A DNA stretch of 64,000 nucleotides, from NCBI GenBank assembly GCA_016466735.1, contig JAAOED010000015.1:1-64000 (forward strand), read 5' to 3'. The notes beneath the pieces are model-generated. The model made no database searches. It saw only the letters and a program-made list of their open reading frames with translations, and was not told where the DNA came from. Below are positions 1-8,001 of this stretch, one piece after another. The DNA is from Weissella confusa. Its GTDB lineage: Bacteria > Bacillota > Bacilli > Lactobacillales > Lactobacillaceae. Both the position numbers and the translations under genes were made by a program. Each line of letters opens with the position of its first letter. The first letter of the stretch is position 1.

Positions 1-2
1 AT

Positions 3-43
3 AAATAGCCATACCCCGGAAGAATTCCGGAATATGGCTATTT
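3..43. terminator. Long stem-loop at the window edge
   Basis: An 11-bp perfect stem (3-13 with 33-43) is continued, after a CC/AA mismatch, by a 6-bp stem (16-21 with 25-30) and a 3-nt loop. It lies downstream of the minus-strand fruA stop, so it could end the fru transcript. There is no T run inside the window, so the terminator call is an inference. Confidence 0.5.
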
Positions 44-150
44 ACGGTGGCATAAGCGCCTAATTAAATTTTATATTATTTCGACCGTCAACTTGACGGG
101 GCCTAGTACAAGCTTAATTTCACGCTGGTTTTTTGTTTTATTACTAATAA

Positions 151-2088
151 TTATTGATTGTCCGGCACTTTTAGTAGGCCGTAGATTACGCCTGCCACAA
201 CTGCGCCAATCGCTACAAAGAGTAGATATAGGAATGGAGCATTCGTCAAGGCGACCACAAAGATTCCACCGTGTGGGGCAAGCAACTTAATGCCTGCCAA
301 ACCAACTAATCCACCCGCTAACGCTGATCCAGCCACGAAGCTTGGAATAGCACGCGCTGGGTCTGCGGCTGCAAATGGGATGGCCCCTTCAGTGATAAAA
401 CTTAGTCCCATCACAATATTAGTCAAGCCTGCTTCGCGATTCTTTTGACTAAACTTACGCTTAAACAATAACGTTGCCACGAAAATTGCCAACGGTGGCA
501 CCATACCACCGGCCATGACAGCAGCCATCACAGTTGAACCACCAGATGCAACACTCGCAGCTAACGTTCCAGTTCCAAAGACATACGCGGCCTTGTTAAC
601 AGGTCCACCCATGTCAATCGCTTCCATACCGCCAAGCAAAGCCCCAAGCAAAATAGCATTGGTCCCGTTCAAGCCAGACAGGAAACCGTTCAAACCACTA
701 TTAATGGCTGACATCGGAATATTCACTAGGAGCATCAAGAACCCGGTCACAAGTACCCCAAACACTGGGAAGAAGAGAATCGATTTAATTCCGTCCAATG
801 CCTTTGGCAAACCAGCAAATAGACGCTTCATAACCAACATCACGCCACCAGCCAAAAATCCACCGACCAAAGCACCCAAGAATCCTGATGGCACTGGTTG
901 ATGGCTCGTATCTAATCCAACGTTGAAAATACTGTATCCATTGGATGCAAGCGCACCCGCGACAAACCCGGCCACTAAACCAGGCTTTTCAGCGATTGAA
1001 TATGCAATATACCCTGCCAAAACTGGCAACATAAAATTGAATGCCGTATTTCCGATTTGCTTGAAGAATGCGGCGGCTGGATGGTAGGTTCCCAGTTGTG
1101 ACAAAGCATCATGTGGTACGCCTAGACTCTGGTCAATTAGGAAGGCCAATGCAATCGCAATTCCACCACCGATAACGAATGGCAACATGCTCGAGACACC
1201 ACTCATCAAATGACGATAAAACGCTTTCCCTAATGACATTTTTTCATCAGTCGCACTTGAGGAAGCCGTCTCTGAAGTTTCGTAAATTGGGGCATCCCCA
1301 GACAAAGCCTTATCAATCAAAGCCTCAGGATGGCGAATCCCTTCAGCAACCGGCACATTGACCAACGGCTTATTAGCAAAACGGGCCATCTCAACCTTTT
1401 TGTCAGCCGCGACGATAACACCTGCCGCCTCAGCGATATCTTGGTCATTTAGCTTGTTGCCAACACCACTAGCACCGTTAGTTTCGACCTTAATACGAAC
1501 ACCCATCGCGACAGCTTGCTTTTTTAGTGCTTCCTCGGCCATGTAAGTGTGGGCAATTCCAGTCGTACATGCTGTCACGGCTACTAACAACGGTGCATTT
1601 TGGTTAACGCCTGCGATATCTGCGCCAATTTCTTCCGGTGCTGATTCATCAAACAAGTCACGGACATCAGCTGGGGTCGTTGCCCGCATCAGCTGATCTG
1701 TGAACCCATCCTGTAACAAAAATCGTGATAAATTCGCCAGCGCCTCTAGGTGAGTATTACTGGCGGTGTCCGGTACAGCAATCATAAAGATAAAATGAAC
1801 TGGTTGTCCGTCCAAAGCGTCGTAATCAACCCCCGCGGTTGACCTGGCAAATACAATCGTCGGCTTAAGCACCGCTGCGTTCTTCGCGTGCGGAATCCCA
1901 ATACCGTCACCTAACCCCGTCGACGTCTGCGCCTCGCGCGCCAAAATCCCCTCTAAAAACTCACTTTCATTTGAAATACGACCAGTCTGTTTCAAACCGG
2001 CAATCATTTCCCGAAAGGCTCCCAACTTATCTGTCGCTCGCAAATCCAAAATCATGGTTTCGGCTGCCAACAAATCATTAATGCGCAT
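151..2088 (-). CDS. fruA: Fructose-specific PTS EIIABC
   Basis: This 645-residue protein imports fructose and phosphorylates it to fructose 1-phosphate. An N-terminal EIIA domain (about 1-150) has the phosphorylatable His67 in a GIPHAK motif. An EIIB domain (about 165-265) has Cys174 in VTACTTGIAHT. A membrane EIIC domain (about 290-640) contains many hydrophobic segments and a GGG-rich substrate region. The length is normal for fused FruA proteins. The start has a GGGGGAG ribosome site 5 nt upstream. It is the last gene of fruR-fruK-fruA, 20 bp after fruK, so expression should follow FruR and CcpA acting at 3.8 kb. The assignment is secure. Confidence 0.97.
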   Translation of the reverse strand: MRINDLLAAETMILDLRATDKLGAFREMIAGLKQTGRISNESEFLEGILAREAQTSTGLGDGIGIPHAKNAAVLKPTIVFARSTAGVDYDALDGQPVHFIFMIAVPDTASNTHLEALANLSRFLLQDGFTDQLMRATTPADVRDLFDESAPEEIGADIAGVNQNAPLLVAVTACTTGIAHTYMAEEALKKQAVAMGVRIKVETNGASGVGNKLNDQDIAEAAGVIVAADKKVEMARFANKPLVNVPVAEGIRHPEALIDKALSGDAPIYETSETASSSATDEKMSLGKAFYRHLMSGVSSMLPFVIGGGIAIALAFLIDQSLGVPHDALSQLGTYHPAAAFFKQIGNTAFNFMLPVLAGYIAYSIAEKPGLVAGFVAGALASNGYSIFNVGLDTSHQPVPSGFLGALVGGFLAGGVMLVMKRLFAGLPKALDGIKSILFFPVFGVLVTGFLMLLVNIPMSAINSGLNGFLSGLNGTNAILLGALLGGMEAIDMGGPVNKAAYVFGTGTLAASVASGGSTVMAAVMAGGMVPPLAIFVATLLFKRKFSQKNREAGLTNIVMGLSFITEGAIPFAAADPARAIPSFVAGSALAGGLVGLAGIKLLAPHGGIFVVALTNAPFLYLLFVAIGAVVAGVIYGLLKVPDNQ

Positions 2089-2108
2089 GATTACTCCCCC
2101 ATAATCAA

Positions 2109-3020
2109 TTAAATTTCAACTACTTCAACATTATTCTGAATCTCTTTAATTTTCGCCGACGTGGCAATATCATCGCTGAACGTCGTGGCTGTTGCACTAG
2201 CGACCCCTAACGAGAACGCAGCGACCACATCCGCAGATGTCTGCCACGATGCAACGAATCCCCCAATCATTGAATCACCAGCCCCAACTGAATTCTTGAC
2301 TTGTCCGACGATTGGGCGGGCAAAATACGTATACTCAGCTGTGAATAACAAAGCCCCGTCACCTCCCAACGAAATAATGGCATTTTGGGCACCGGCATCA
2401 ATCAACTGGCGACCTGCGGCTTGTAAACTAGGCATACTAGTATCCGCCAAATTAAACAGTGCCTGCACTTCGTCTCGATTGGGTTTAACTAATATTGGCT
2501 TTGCCGGCAAAGCGCGTTGCAAGTCATCACCAGTTGTATCGATTGCAAATCGTGCCTGTTTCTCAAGTACCAGCGCAATCAATTCATCGTACGCTCCGGC
2601 TGGCAAGCTACTAGGTGCGCTACCAGAAAATATCACGATATCTGCCGGCGTTAACTGACGAAAAGCTTGTTTAAAGTCTTCCCATTCTGCCGTTGTGACC
2701 ACCGGTCCAGGTGCATTGATTTCTGTCTCAGACTGTCCTTTCAGTTTCACGTTAATGCGCGTGGTATCTGCAATTGGCGTAAATTTAGTTTTCAGACCAA
2801 GACCATCTAAAGCACGACTTATAAATTCGCCGGTGTAGCCGCCCAAGAATCCTAACGCCGTGGCTTCAACCCCGTTAGCCATCAATATCCGACTAACATT
2901 AATGCCTTTCCCACCTGGATAAGCAATCGCTTTTCCTGCACGATTCGTCATACCGCTTTGGTAATTGGCTACCTCCATAACATAATCAATGGATGGATTT
3001 AATGTGACTGTATATATCAT
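2109..3020 (-). CDS. fruK: 1-phosphofructokinase
   Basis: This is a PfkB-family kinase of 303 residues converting fructose 1-phosphate to fructose 1,6-bisphosphate, the step after FruA. The N-terminal PGGKGINVSR motif and the C-terminal SVGAGDSMIGGF motif, with the catalytic Asp, are both intact. Its ATG overlaps the fruR stop as ATGA, which suggests translational coupling, and a GGGGGAG site precedes it inside fruR. Tagatose-6-phosphate kinase is a related alternative, but the position between fruR and fruA settles the call. Confidence 0.96.
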   Translation of the reverse strand: MIYTVTLNPSIDYVMEVANYQSGMTNRAGKAIAYPGGKGINVSRILMANGVEATALGFLGGYTGEFISRALDGLGLKTKFTPIADTTRINVKLKGQSETEINAPGPVVTTAEWEDFKQAFRQLTPADIVIFSGSAPSSLPAGAYDELIALVLEKQARFAIDTTGDDLQRALPAKPILVKPNRDEVQALFNLADTSMPSLQAAGRQLIDAGAQNAIISLGGDGALLFTAEYTYFARPIVGQVKNSVGAGDSMIGGFVASWQTSADVVAAFSLGVASATATTFSDDIATSAKIKEIQNNVEVVEI

Positions 3021-3784
3021 GATTCTCCCCCTACGATGATATCGGTTTTTGCCTGATAGGCCGGAGCGGATGCAAACGACTTATCGGTAATCAAAGTAAT
3101 ATCAGCTAAATCACTCACCTTGGCAAAAGCGACACGATCAAACTTGCTATTATCTGCTAATACAAAGACTTTATTCGACCGGTTTATCACCAACTTTTTG
3201 ATAGTCGCCTCTTCTAAATCCGGTGTCATGATTCCCATGTCGGCATTCACAGCATCAGCACCCAGAAAACTGACATCAAAGGCCAGTTGCCCTAATTGCT
3301 CGGCAGCTGTCGCACCAATCGTTGCATTCGTTGACAATTTAACTTGGCCACCAATGATAATCACTGGCACCATCAAATCTGCTAATTGCGATGCGTGGTG
3401 GACTGAATTTGTAACGACTTGAGGTGCGGGTTGCAAATTACCTAATAATGCGATCATGGCACCCGTGGTTGACCCAGCATCCAAATAGATTGTTTCACCG
3501 CCATGCAACTCTTGCATCGCCGTTCTTGCAATGACTTGCTTCGCCGATAGGTTCATTTCGTTCTTCTGGCTTAACAACGCTTCATGTTGGAGTGTCTGTT
3601 GTTGTTTGGTTAGTTCCACCCCACCATGAATTCGTTGTACCTCACCAGATTCAGCTAACTGATCCAAATCACGTCGTAATGTTGATACTGAAACCAACAT
3701 TAATTGTTGCAATTCTTGTATCGAAATCCGCCCCCGCTTATTCAACAGTGCCAGAATCTTGTCATGTCTTTCCGAAATCATCAT
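3017..3784 (-). CDS. fruR: DeoR-family regulator of the fructose operon
   Basis: This 255-residue DeoR-type regulator has an N-terminal winged HTH (about 1-55, with the typical ISERHDKIL start and VSVSTLRRDLDQL recognition region). A C-terminal sugar-phosphate-sensing domain carries the GSTTG and GGQVKLS-like motifs. It is first in fruRKA and probably represses its own operon, with fructose 1-phosphate as inducer, as known for this family. A perfect 8-bp inverted repeat at 3860-3880 touching the -35 element is the likely operator. The start is one of two adjacent ATG codons; the ribosome site is weak. Confidence 0.92.
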   Translation of the reverse strand: MMISERHDKILALLNKRGRISIQELQQLMLVSVSTLRRDLDQLAESGEVQRIHGGVELTKQQQTLQHEALLSQKNEMNLSAKQVIARTAMQELHGGETIYLDAGSTTGAMIALLGNLQPAPQVVTNSVHHASQLADLMVPVIIIGGQVKLSTNATIGATAAEQLGQLAFDVSFLGADAVNADMGIMTPDLEEATIKKLVINRSNKVFVLADNSKFDRVAFAKVSDLADITLITDKSFASAPAYQAKTDIIVGGES

Positions 3785-3806
3785 GTTTTAATTACCCGTT
3801 ATAAAA

Positions 3807-3820
3807 TGTAAGCGCTTCCT
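3807..3820 (-). promoter_or_regulatory. cre (CcpA) site in the fruRKA leader
   Basis: TGTAAGCGCTTCCT agrees with the cre consensus except at its last positions. It lies just downstream of the predicted start of transcription, where CcpA binding would block transcription when a preferred sugar is present. Confidence 0.65.
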
Positions 3821-3831
3821 TTTCAGCTTTA

Positions 3832-3860
3832 ACCATAGTGTTATTTGGTTCATTTTGCAA
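3832..3860 (-). promoter_or_regulatory. Promoter of fruRKA
   Basis: On the minus strand, -35 TTGCAA (3855-3860) and -10 TATGGT (3832-3837) are 17 bp apart, so transcription should start near 3825. The promoter is flanked by an operator palindrome and a cre site. Confidence 0.6.
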
Positions 3861-3880
3861 TGTTTTTCATTCAAAAACAT
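3860..3880. promoter_or_regulatory. Candidate FruR operator
   Basis: ATGTTTTT (3860-3867) and AAAAACAT (3873-3880) form a perfect 8-bp inverted repeat with a 5-bp spacer, touching the -35 element of fruRKA. That it is the FruR site is inferred from position. Confidence 0.55.
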
Positions 3881-3891
3881 TCATTCACAAT

Positions 3892-3926
3892 CAAAAAAAG
3901 AGCTATCCAATATCTTTGGATAGCTC
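3892..3926 (-). terminator. Terminator of the nucleotidase gene
   Basis: An 11-bp perfect stem (3900-3910 with 3916-3926) with a 5-nt loop is followed on the minus strand by seven T residues. Confidence 0.9.
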
Positions 3927-3940
3927 AAATTAACTTATTT

Positions 3941-4534
3941 TTATTCCCAGTGGGCCTTATCAAACGTTGCTTTGTCGCCATGAACATTAAAATGACCACG
4001 TTCTGCAACGACCTTAACTGCTTCACGCAAGTTTTCTGTCACATCTTGAACTTGTGAAACATCCATCAAGAAGTCAACTAGTTCATCGTCCCAAACCAGT
4101 CGTGGGTCAGCACCAAACTGCAACCAAACACTGTCACTAGTCTCGTCATCCCAGTCACTCGCCCCGTGGTACGGACGATCGTCAACCAATATGCCGCCAC
4201 CAAAATGGGCGACACTTTTATCGTGTGCCATTATAACGCGTTTGTACAAAGGACTATCTTCGCCCGCACCAAAATAGTGTTGTAACCAAATGAGTTTATC
4301 TTGCCACGCACTTGGATTGTGCCAAGGTGCGGTTGATAGAATGTAAATCTCATACTCATTAGCCAGGCGATTAACAGCTTCAATCGCCCCTGGAATTGGT
4401 GGCAAATCTCGAAAAATGCCTGGAATTTGATCCGGCTTAACGACTGACTCTTTGCTCATATCAATCTGATTTAACACAGACAACGTGTCGACAAGCACAT
4501 TATCCATGTCAAGAAATAGTTTAGGTTGCGTCAT
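3941..4534 (-). CDS. 5'(3')-deoxyribonucleotidase-like HAD hydrolase
   Basis: This 197-residue HAD-superfamily protein resembles the NT5C family, which dephosphorylates deoxynucleoside monophosphates. It has the nucleophile motif DMDNVLVDT near residue 9, a STAPW motif II near residue 75, and a late acidic motif ILVDDRPYHG. The length is typical. A GGAGTG ribosome site precedes the ATG. It stands alone with its own terminator between fruR and the csbD-type gene. A role in nucleotide pool balance is inferred from the family; the exact substrate cannot be told. Confidence 0.85.
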   Translation of the reverse strand: MTQPKLFLDMDNVLVDTLSVLNQIDMSKESVVKPDQIPGIFRDLPPIPGAIEAVNRLANEYEIYILSTAPWHNPSAWQDKLIWLQHYFGAGEDSPLYKRVIMAHDKSVAHFGGGILVDDRPYHGASDWDDETSDSVWLQFGADPRLVWDDELVDFLMDVSQVQDVTENLREAVKVVAERGHFNVHGDKATFDKAHWE

Positions 4535-4634
4535 TTTTCACTCCATAATCGTTGATAAAGAAAGCGCATACATTTATTTAGGTAACTTTAGTATATCAAC
4601 AAATCATACGTTGTCCACCAAATAAAAGTCTGCA

Positions 4635-4676
4635 AACAAAAAGGCAACCGACTTCATCAACGTGAAATCAGTTGCC
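4635..4676 (-). terminator. Terminator of the CsbD-type gene
   Basis: GGCAAC (4643-4648) pairs with GTTGCC (4671-4676), with further inner pairs interrupted by two mismatches. A T-rich tail follows on the minus strand. Confidence 0.8.
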
Positions 4677-4696
4677 TCGATAATACTCAAAACTAA

Positions 4697-4903
4697 TTAC
4701 TTATCGAACTTTTCCTTGATGTCATCAACAACATCGCTGGCTGCGTCCTTTGCATCGGCCAACTTGTCCTTGGCCTTACCAAGCAACCCTTGTGCCTTAC
4801 CTTCAGTCTCCCGAAGATCGTCACCAGTTACCTTACCTTCAACTTCCTTCGCCTTACCGACTACTTCATCCTTCAATCCATCAAGCTTATCATCCAAAGC
4901 CAT
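4697..4903 (-). CDS. CsbD family stress-response protein
   Basis: This small, highly charged 68-residue protein has the repeated GKAKEVEGKVTGDD and GKAQGLLGKAKDKL motifs of the CsbD family. Members are abundant general-stress proteins of unknown mechanism, under sigma-B control in Bacillus. It has no signal peptide or membrane segment and is predicted to be helical and cytoplasmic. A strong AAAGGGGGAA ribosome site precedes the ATG, and it has its own terminator. Family membership is clear; function is not. Confidence 0.93.
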   Translation of the reverse strand: MALDDKLDGLKDEVVGKAKEVEGKVTGDDLRETEGKAQGLLGKAKDKLADAKDAASDVVDDIKEKFDK

Positions 4904-5055
4904 ATCAAATTCCCCCTTTTGTCATTTAATACGATGGTACAAGTTGATAATATCTGCACACTAATCCAAAGTCAACTATTTCGGATTGGTAACCTTGGCG
5001 TAATTGCAAACAATTCACGTTGCCATTCTTCCCCTCAATCCTACGTAGCTAAGAA

Positions 5056-5235
5056 CTATTTGTCACTCTTTCTATCAATTGTAACTAGAACAATCGTAAT
5101 TGCGATAATAACCATTTTAATAATTGAAATCACAATATGATTGTCCGTAATTGTTGACCATGGAATCAAAAACTCCATAATTGCCGACACAATGATAACC
5201 GTTAGTACTACTGTTAAAGTTTGTTTCTTACTCAT
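5056..5235 (-). CDS. Small two-helix membrane protein, unknown function
   Basis: I do not recognise this protein of about 59 residues. It has two hydrophobic segments (roughly residues 6-25 and 32-52) and a basic tail, so it should sit in the membrane as a hairpin. I chose the ATG at 5235 rather than the one at 5250 because GGGTGG lies at good spacing before it. It is between the csbD-type gene and a regulator, with no obvious partner. Confidence 0.55.
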   Translation of the reverse strand: MSKKQTLTVVLTVIIVSAIMEFLIPWSTITDNHIVISIIKMVIIAITIVLVTIDRKSDK

Positions 5236-5385
5236 ATATTTGCCACCCATACGCTGTTACTTTTCGCATTGCGAAATTACAAAATAACTTACGTACACAA
5301 ATGTAACAATTGTCTGATCTAGATATCACACAGAATTTGATATTCAAGTCAAAAAATATATATTTCCTGTCTAAAAGCTACTTCT

Positions 5386-6213
5386 TCAGTTTAAATCTTT
5401 AAATACCTCAAATTTAGCCTTGTATTTATTCGTCTCTGCATCATTTCCAAGGTGTTCATAACAACTCATAATAAGCAGTGCGTATTCTGGCAACATAAAG
5501 TAAGATTCAATTTCCATCACCCGATTGAAACTTTGTATCAGTACTTTCAACGCATCCTGGTACCGCTCATCTAAAAACAATGCGTACCCGTATTGATAAC
5601 CAACCACATTAGCATTCTCACGATTACTCTGAATAATCGGTGCAGCGCTTTGCGCAAGATCAAAATACTGGTATGCGGCTTTCATGTTTCCTAATTTAGC
5701 TTCAACAACGCCCAACGCATTCACAATCAGCATCTCAATTTCTGACTGTGGCACCTTATTTGTTGCATGCGAACTATACATAGTCGCCATTTTCAAATAT
5801 TGCTTCGCAGATATGGCATCTTGGCTCAGCTGATACACGCCACAACCATAGTAATAATAGTAAATCTGATAGTCTTCATCCGAAGACAAGTCATCGATTA
5901 CTGCAGGCTGATCCATAAATTCAATCATTTCAGCGTAGCGATGTTTTTTACAAAAGGTGAATATTTGTCTGCTTAAATTTCTACTTCCCATCTTTAATTC
6001 TTCCTTCAAAAAGGAGTCATCCAGCGAAATATTTAATCGTCCACATAGTTGCATAAAAAGGACGGCATTTGGAATATAGTCTCCTCGTTCAATACTGCTT
6101 ACCATGGGTTGCGAGCATATCCCACTTGCCAAATCGTGTTGCGAAATGGATAATTTTTTTCTGGCTTCTTTGATTAAAGCGCCTATTCTAACTCCGATAT
6201 CAGTTTCATACAT
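5386..6213 (-). CDS. XRE-type regulator with TPR-like sensor domain (RRNPP/Rgg-like)
   Basis: An N-terminal HTH of the Cro/CI type (about residues 5-60, with ISQHDLASGICSQPMVSSIERG) is followed by about 210 residues of helical, Tyr-rich repeats that look like degenerate TPRs. This layout is that of the peptide-sensing RRNPP family (Rgg, PlcR, MutR). A GGAAGGG ribosome site favours the ATG at 6213 over the upstream GTG or ATG. It is the third gene of an operon after an SRPBCC protein and a reductase and probably controls it. No cognate short hydrophobic peptide gene was found next to it, so the ligand is unknown. Confidence 0.8.
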   Translation of the reverse strand: MYETDIGVRIGALIKEARKKLSISQHDLASGICSQPMVSSIERGDYIPNAVLFMQLCGRLNISLDDSFLKEELKMGSRNLSRQIFTFCKKHRYAEMIEFMDQPAVIDDLSSDEDYQIYYYYYGCGVYQLSQDAISAKQYLKMATMYSSHATNKVPQSEIEMLIVNALGVVEAKLGNMKAAYQYFDLAQSAAPIIQSNRENANVVGYQYGYALFLDERYQDALKVLIQSFNRVMEIESYFMLPEYALLIMSCYEHLGNDAETNKYKAKFEVFKDLN

Positions 6214-6280
6214 CGCCATAATCCCTTCCGAAAGCACCGCACTGCGAAAATTTAAGCATTCAACGTATTTTACACCTTAC

Positions 6281-7159
6281 CTACTCGAATGAAATCACGT
6301 TTCTGCCACGGCTATGCGCATTTTTTTGATAATTAATTGCTTCAGAAATTTGATTTACTGAAAAATCTTGATTTACAAAAACACGTAACGTCTTTTGTGC
6401 TATCATATCAAAAATCAAGGAATACTCCTTAGGAAATATCGGTTCACTGACAAAAATAGGCCCAACCATATCTTGAATTGCAACACTTATAATTTGAAAC
6501 GACCGTTCGTTATAATACGTCACTAAATCTCTATTGCCAGCAATATCTACAACTAGCGTATCTTCTGGCATTTCCTCAGCACTTATGAAGCTCGCCATCT
6601 CTAGCTTCTCAACTAATTTTTCAAAATAAGCTTGTGACTCTTTCCTAACCTTCGGAATGATCTTTATGTCACTATATTCAATTTTTAACAGCTGCATCAA
6701 AATAGTTCCCACCACGGAATTAGCGCCAAGGATAATTACTTTTTTCATTTTGAAATGTAAAATTTTCTTCATGAGCATATATGCCGTATCAGCACCACCA
6801 ACTACGACGGCAGCCTCAGCGTCAGTTACACCATCTGGAATAGTAATTGTTAATGGAGGCATACTTGAAATAATTTTTTCTCTGAACGTACCACCTGGAT
6901 TTAACACAATCACTCTCTTACCAAGCAAGCTCTTCGACCGTAAAGCACCTACCTTAGTCACCACACCCACGGCTCCATAACCAAGGATGTTTGGTGTACC
7001 CACTTCTATCTCACCATAAAGTTTCATGATGTCATATGGTAACAACGGTACTTTTTTCGTCTTAATTTCCACCGACGTCGGGAAAAACGGGGACTCCTCG
7101 ACTTCAGATATAGCAACCGAACTTGCGCCATGAGTACCCGTTTGTACAACAGCTTTCAT
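6281..7159 (-). CDS. MDR-type zinc-independent oxidoreductase
   Basis: This 292-residue protein looks like a quinone-oxidoreductase/alcohol-dehydrogenase-like medium-chain reductase. It has a GroES-like N-terminal part (about 1-110, with NILGYGAVGVVTKVG) and a nucleotide-binding fold whose glycine motif is altered (VIILGANSVVGTILMQLL). It lacks the usual zinc ligands and is some 30-50 residues shorter than typical members. Its start overlaps the SRPBCC stop as ATGA, so the pair is coupled. The substrate is unknown; an enoyl- or quinone-reductase-like activity is possible. Confidence 0.7.
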   Translation of the reverse strand: MKAVVQTGTHGASSVAISEVEESPFFPTSVEIKTKKVPLLPYDIMKLYGEIEVGTPNILGYGAVGVVTKVGALRSKSLLGKRVIVLNPGGTFREKIISSMPPLTITIPDGVTDAEAAVVVGGADTAYMLMKKILHFKMKKVIILGANSVVGTILMQLLKIEYSDIKIIPKVRKESQAYFEKLVEKLEMASFISAEEMPEDTLVVDIAGNRDLVTYYNERSFQIISVAIQDMVGPIFVSEPIFPKEYSLIFDMIAQKTLRVFVNQDFSVNQISEAINYQKNAHSRGRNVISFE

Positions 7160-7587
7160 TGACCCACCTTATCCATTTCACAAAATTGTTTTAATACTCG
7201 TAAATTCTCGAGAAAAGCAGTTCGAAGTACCGGTTTAATAAATTGTGCAATTGGTACCCACAAATTCTTTTCTTTCAAACGAACCGTTTGCATAAGCTCT
7301 GTTGCACCGGAATTCATTGTACGCATTGTCCAAAGCACACTATATTCTAATTTCCCTTTTGTGGAGATATAGATGATACGATTATCCACTTTCGTAACGG
7401 TAATTACTTCCTCTGGATTTAATGCGCTTTGATTTCTCACAATCATAAATTGATTTTCATCCATCTCACATACATCAGAAATTTCTTTATCCCACTTTCG
7501 AATATTCTTCAAATTCATCAAGACGTCTGAAATTACTTCTTCAGACGCGTTGATGCCAATCTTATTCGTAAATAGCTCAGATTCCAT
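7156..7587 (-). CDS. SRPBCC-fold (START-like) protein
   Basis: This 143-residue protein has the pattern of polyketide-cyclase/SRPBCC proteins: an N-terminal helix-loop near VISDVLMNLKNIRKWD, then alternating beta strands and a long C-terminal helix. Such proteins bind hydrophobic small molecules. An AAAAGGGGAT ribosome site precedes the ATG. It is the first gene of an operon with a reductase and an RRNPP-like regulator, suggesting a small-molecule modification or detoxification unit under regulatory control. That job is an inference. Confidence 0.65.
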   Translation of the reverse strand: MESELFTNKIGINASEEVISDVLMNLKNIRKWDKEISDVCEMDENQFMIVRNQSALNPEEVITVTKVDNRIIYISTKGKLEYSVLWTMRTMNSGATELMQTVRLKEKNLWVPIAQFIKPVLRTAFLENLRVLKQFCEMDKVGQ

Positions 7588-8001
7588 ATTTTATCCCCTT
7601 TTCAATATTAGGCTTCATTAATTTACAAGCACCATGTTAAAGACTCTTGCCACTAACATCCAATAAGCATAGTTATTATTAATATCAGGTTGCTTATATT
7701 TAACTGAAGACAAACATGGTTTTATGGGGTGTTGCCACCAACGATGTCTTTCTAAAATTGTTCCGGTTTGCCGGACACTTCCAGTAAACACATAGTGGAT
7801 TAAAACGAAACTGGGCGGAAATACTCCGGTCCAATACCGAAATATTTCCGCCCAGTTACCCACTTAAACATTACACCAATTTTTGAGGTTCAGTTCGAGC
7901 CGCACAGACCGTTTTTCATAAGTATAATTTAGTATTTTCCTGGTCATGTCATTTTTCAAATCTGTATTCTTAATAACATCAATGTCACATCTAATTTAGA
8001 A
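7588..8001. other. Intergenic region between alpha-galactosidase and the SRPBCC operon
   Basis: It holds the strong alpha-galactosidase terminator at 7797-7857 and probably the promoter of the SRPBCC operon (a TAATAT box lies near the gene, but I see no convincing -35). An 81-codon reading frame here starts inside the terminator stem and has no family features, so I do not call it. Confidence 0.6.
7797..7857 (-). terminator. Strong terminator of the alpha-galactosidase operon
   Basis: A perfect 15-bp stem (7809-7823 with 7843-7857) encloses a smaller CGGT/ACCG stem. On the minus strand it is followed by TTTCGTTTTAA. Confidence 0.88.

Noticed and set aside
515-901. Long plus-strand frames opposite fruA, glcD-type, mgtE and other genes
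   Set aside because: They are antisense shadows with low-complexity Pro/Thr/Ser-rich translations caused by the codon use of the true genes.
7618-7863. An 81-codon minus-strand reading frame
   Set aside because: It begins inside the strong terminator of the alpha-galactosidase operon, has no ribosome site in a sensible place, and no protein family features.
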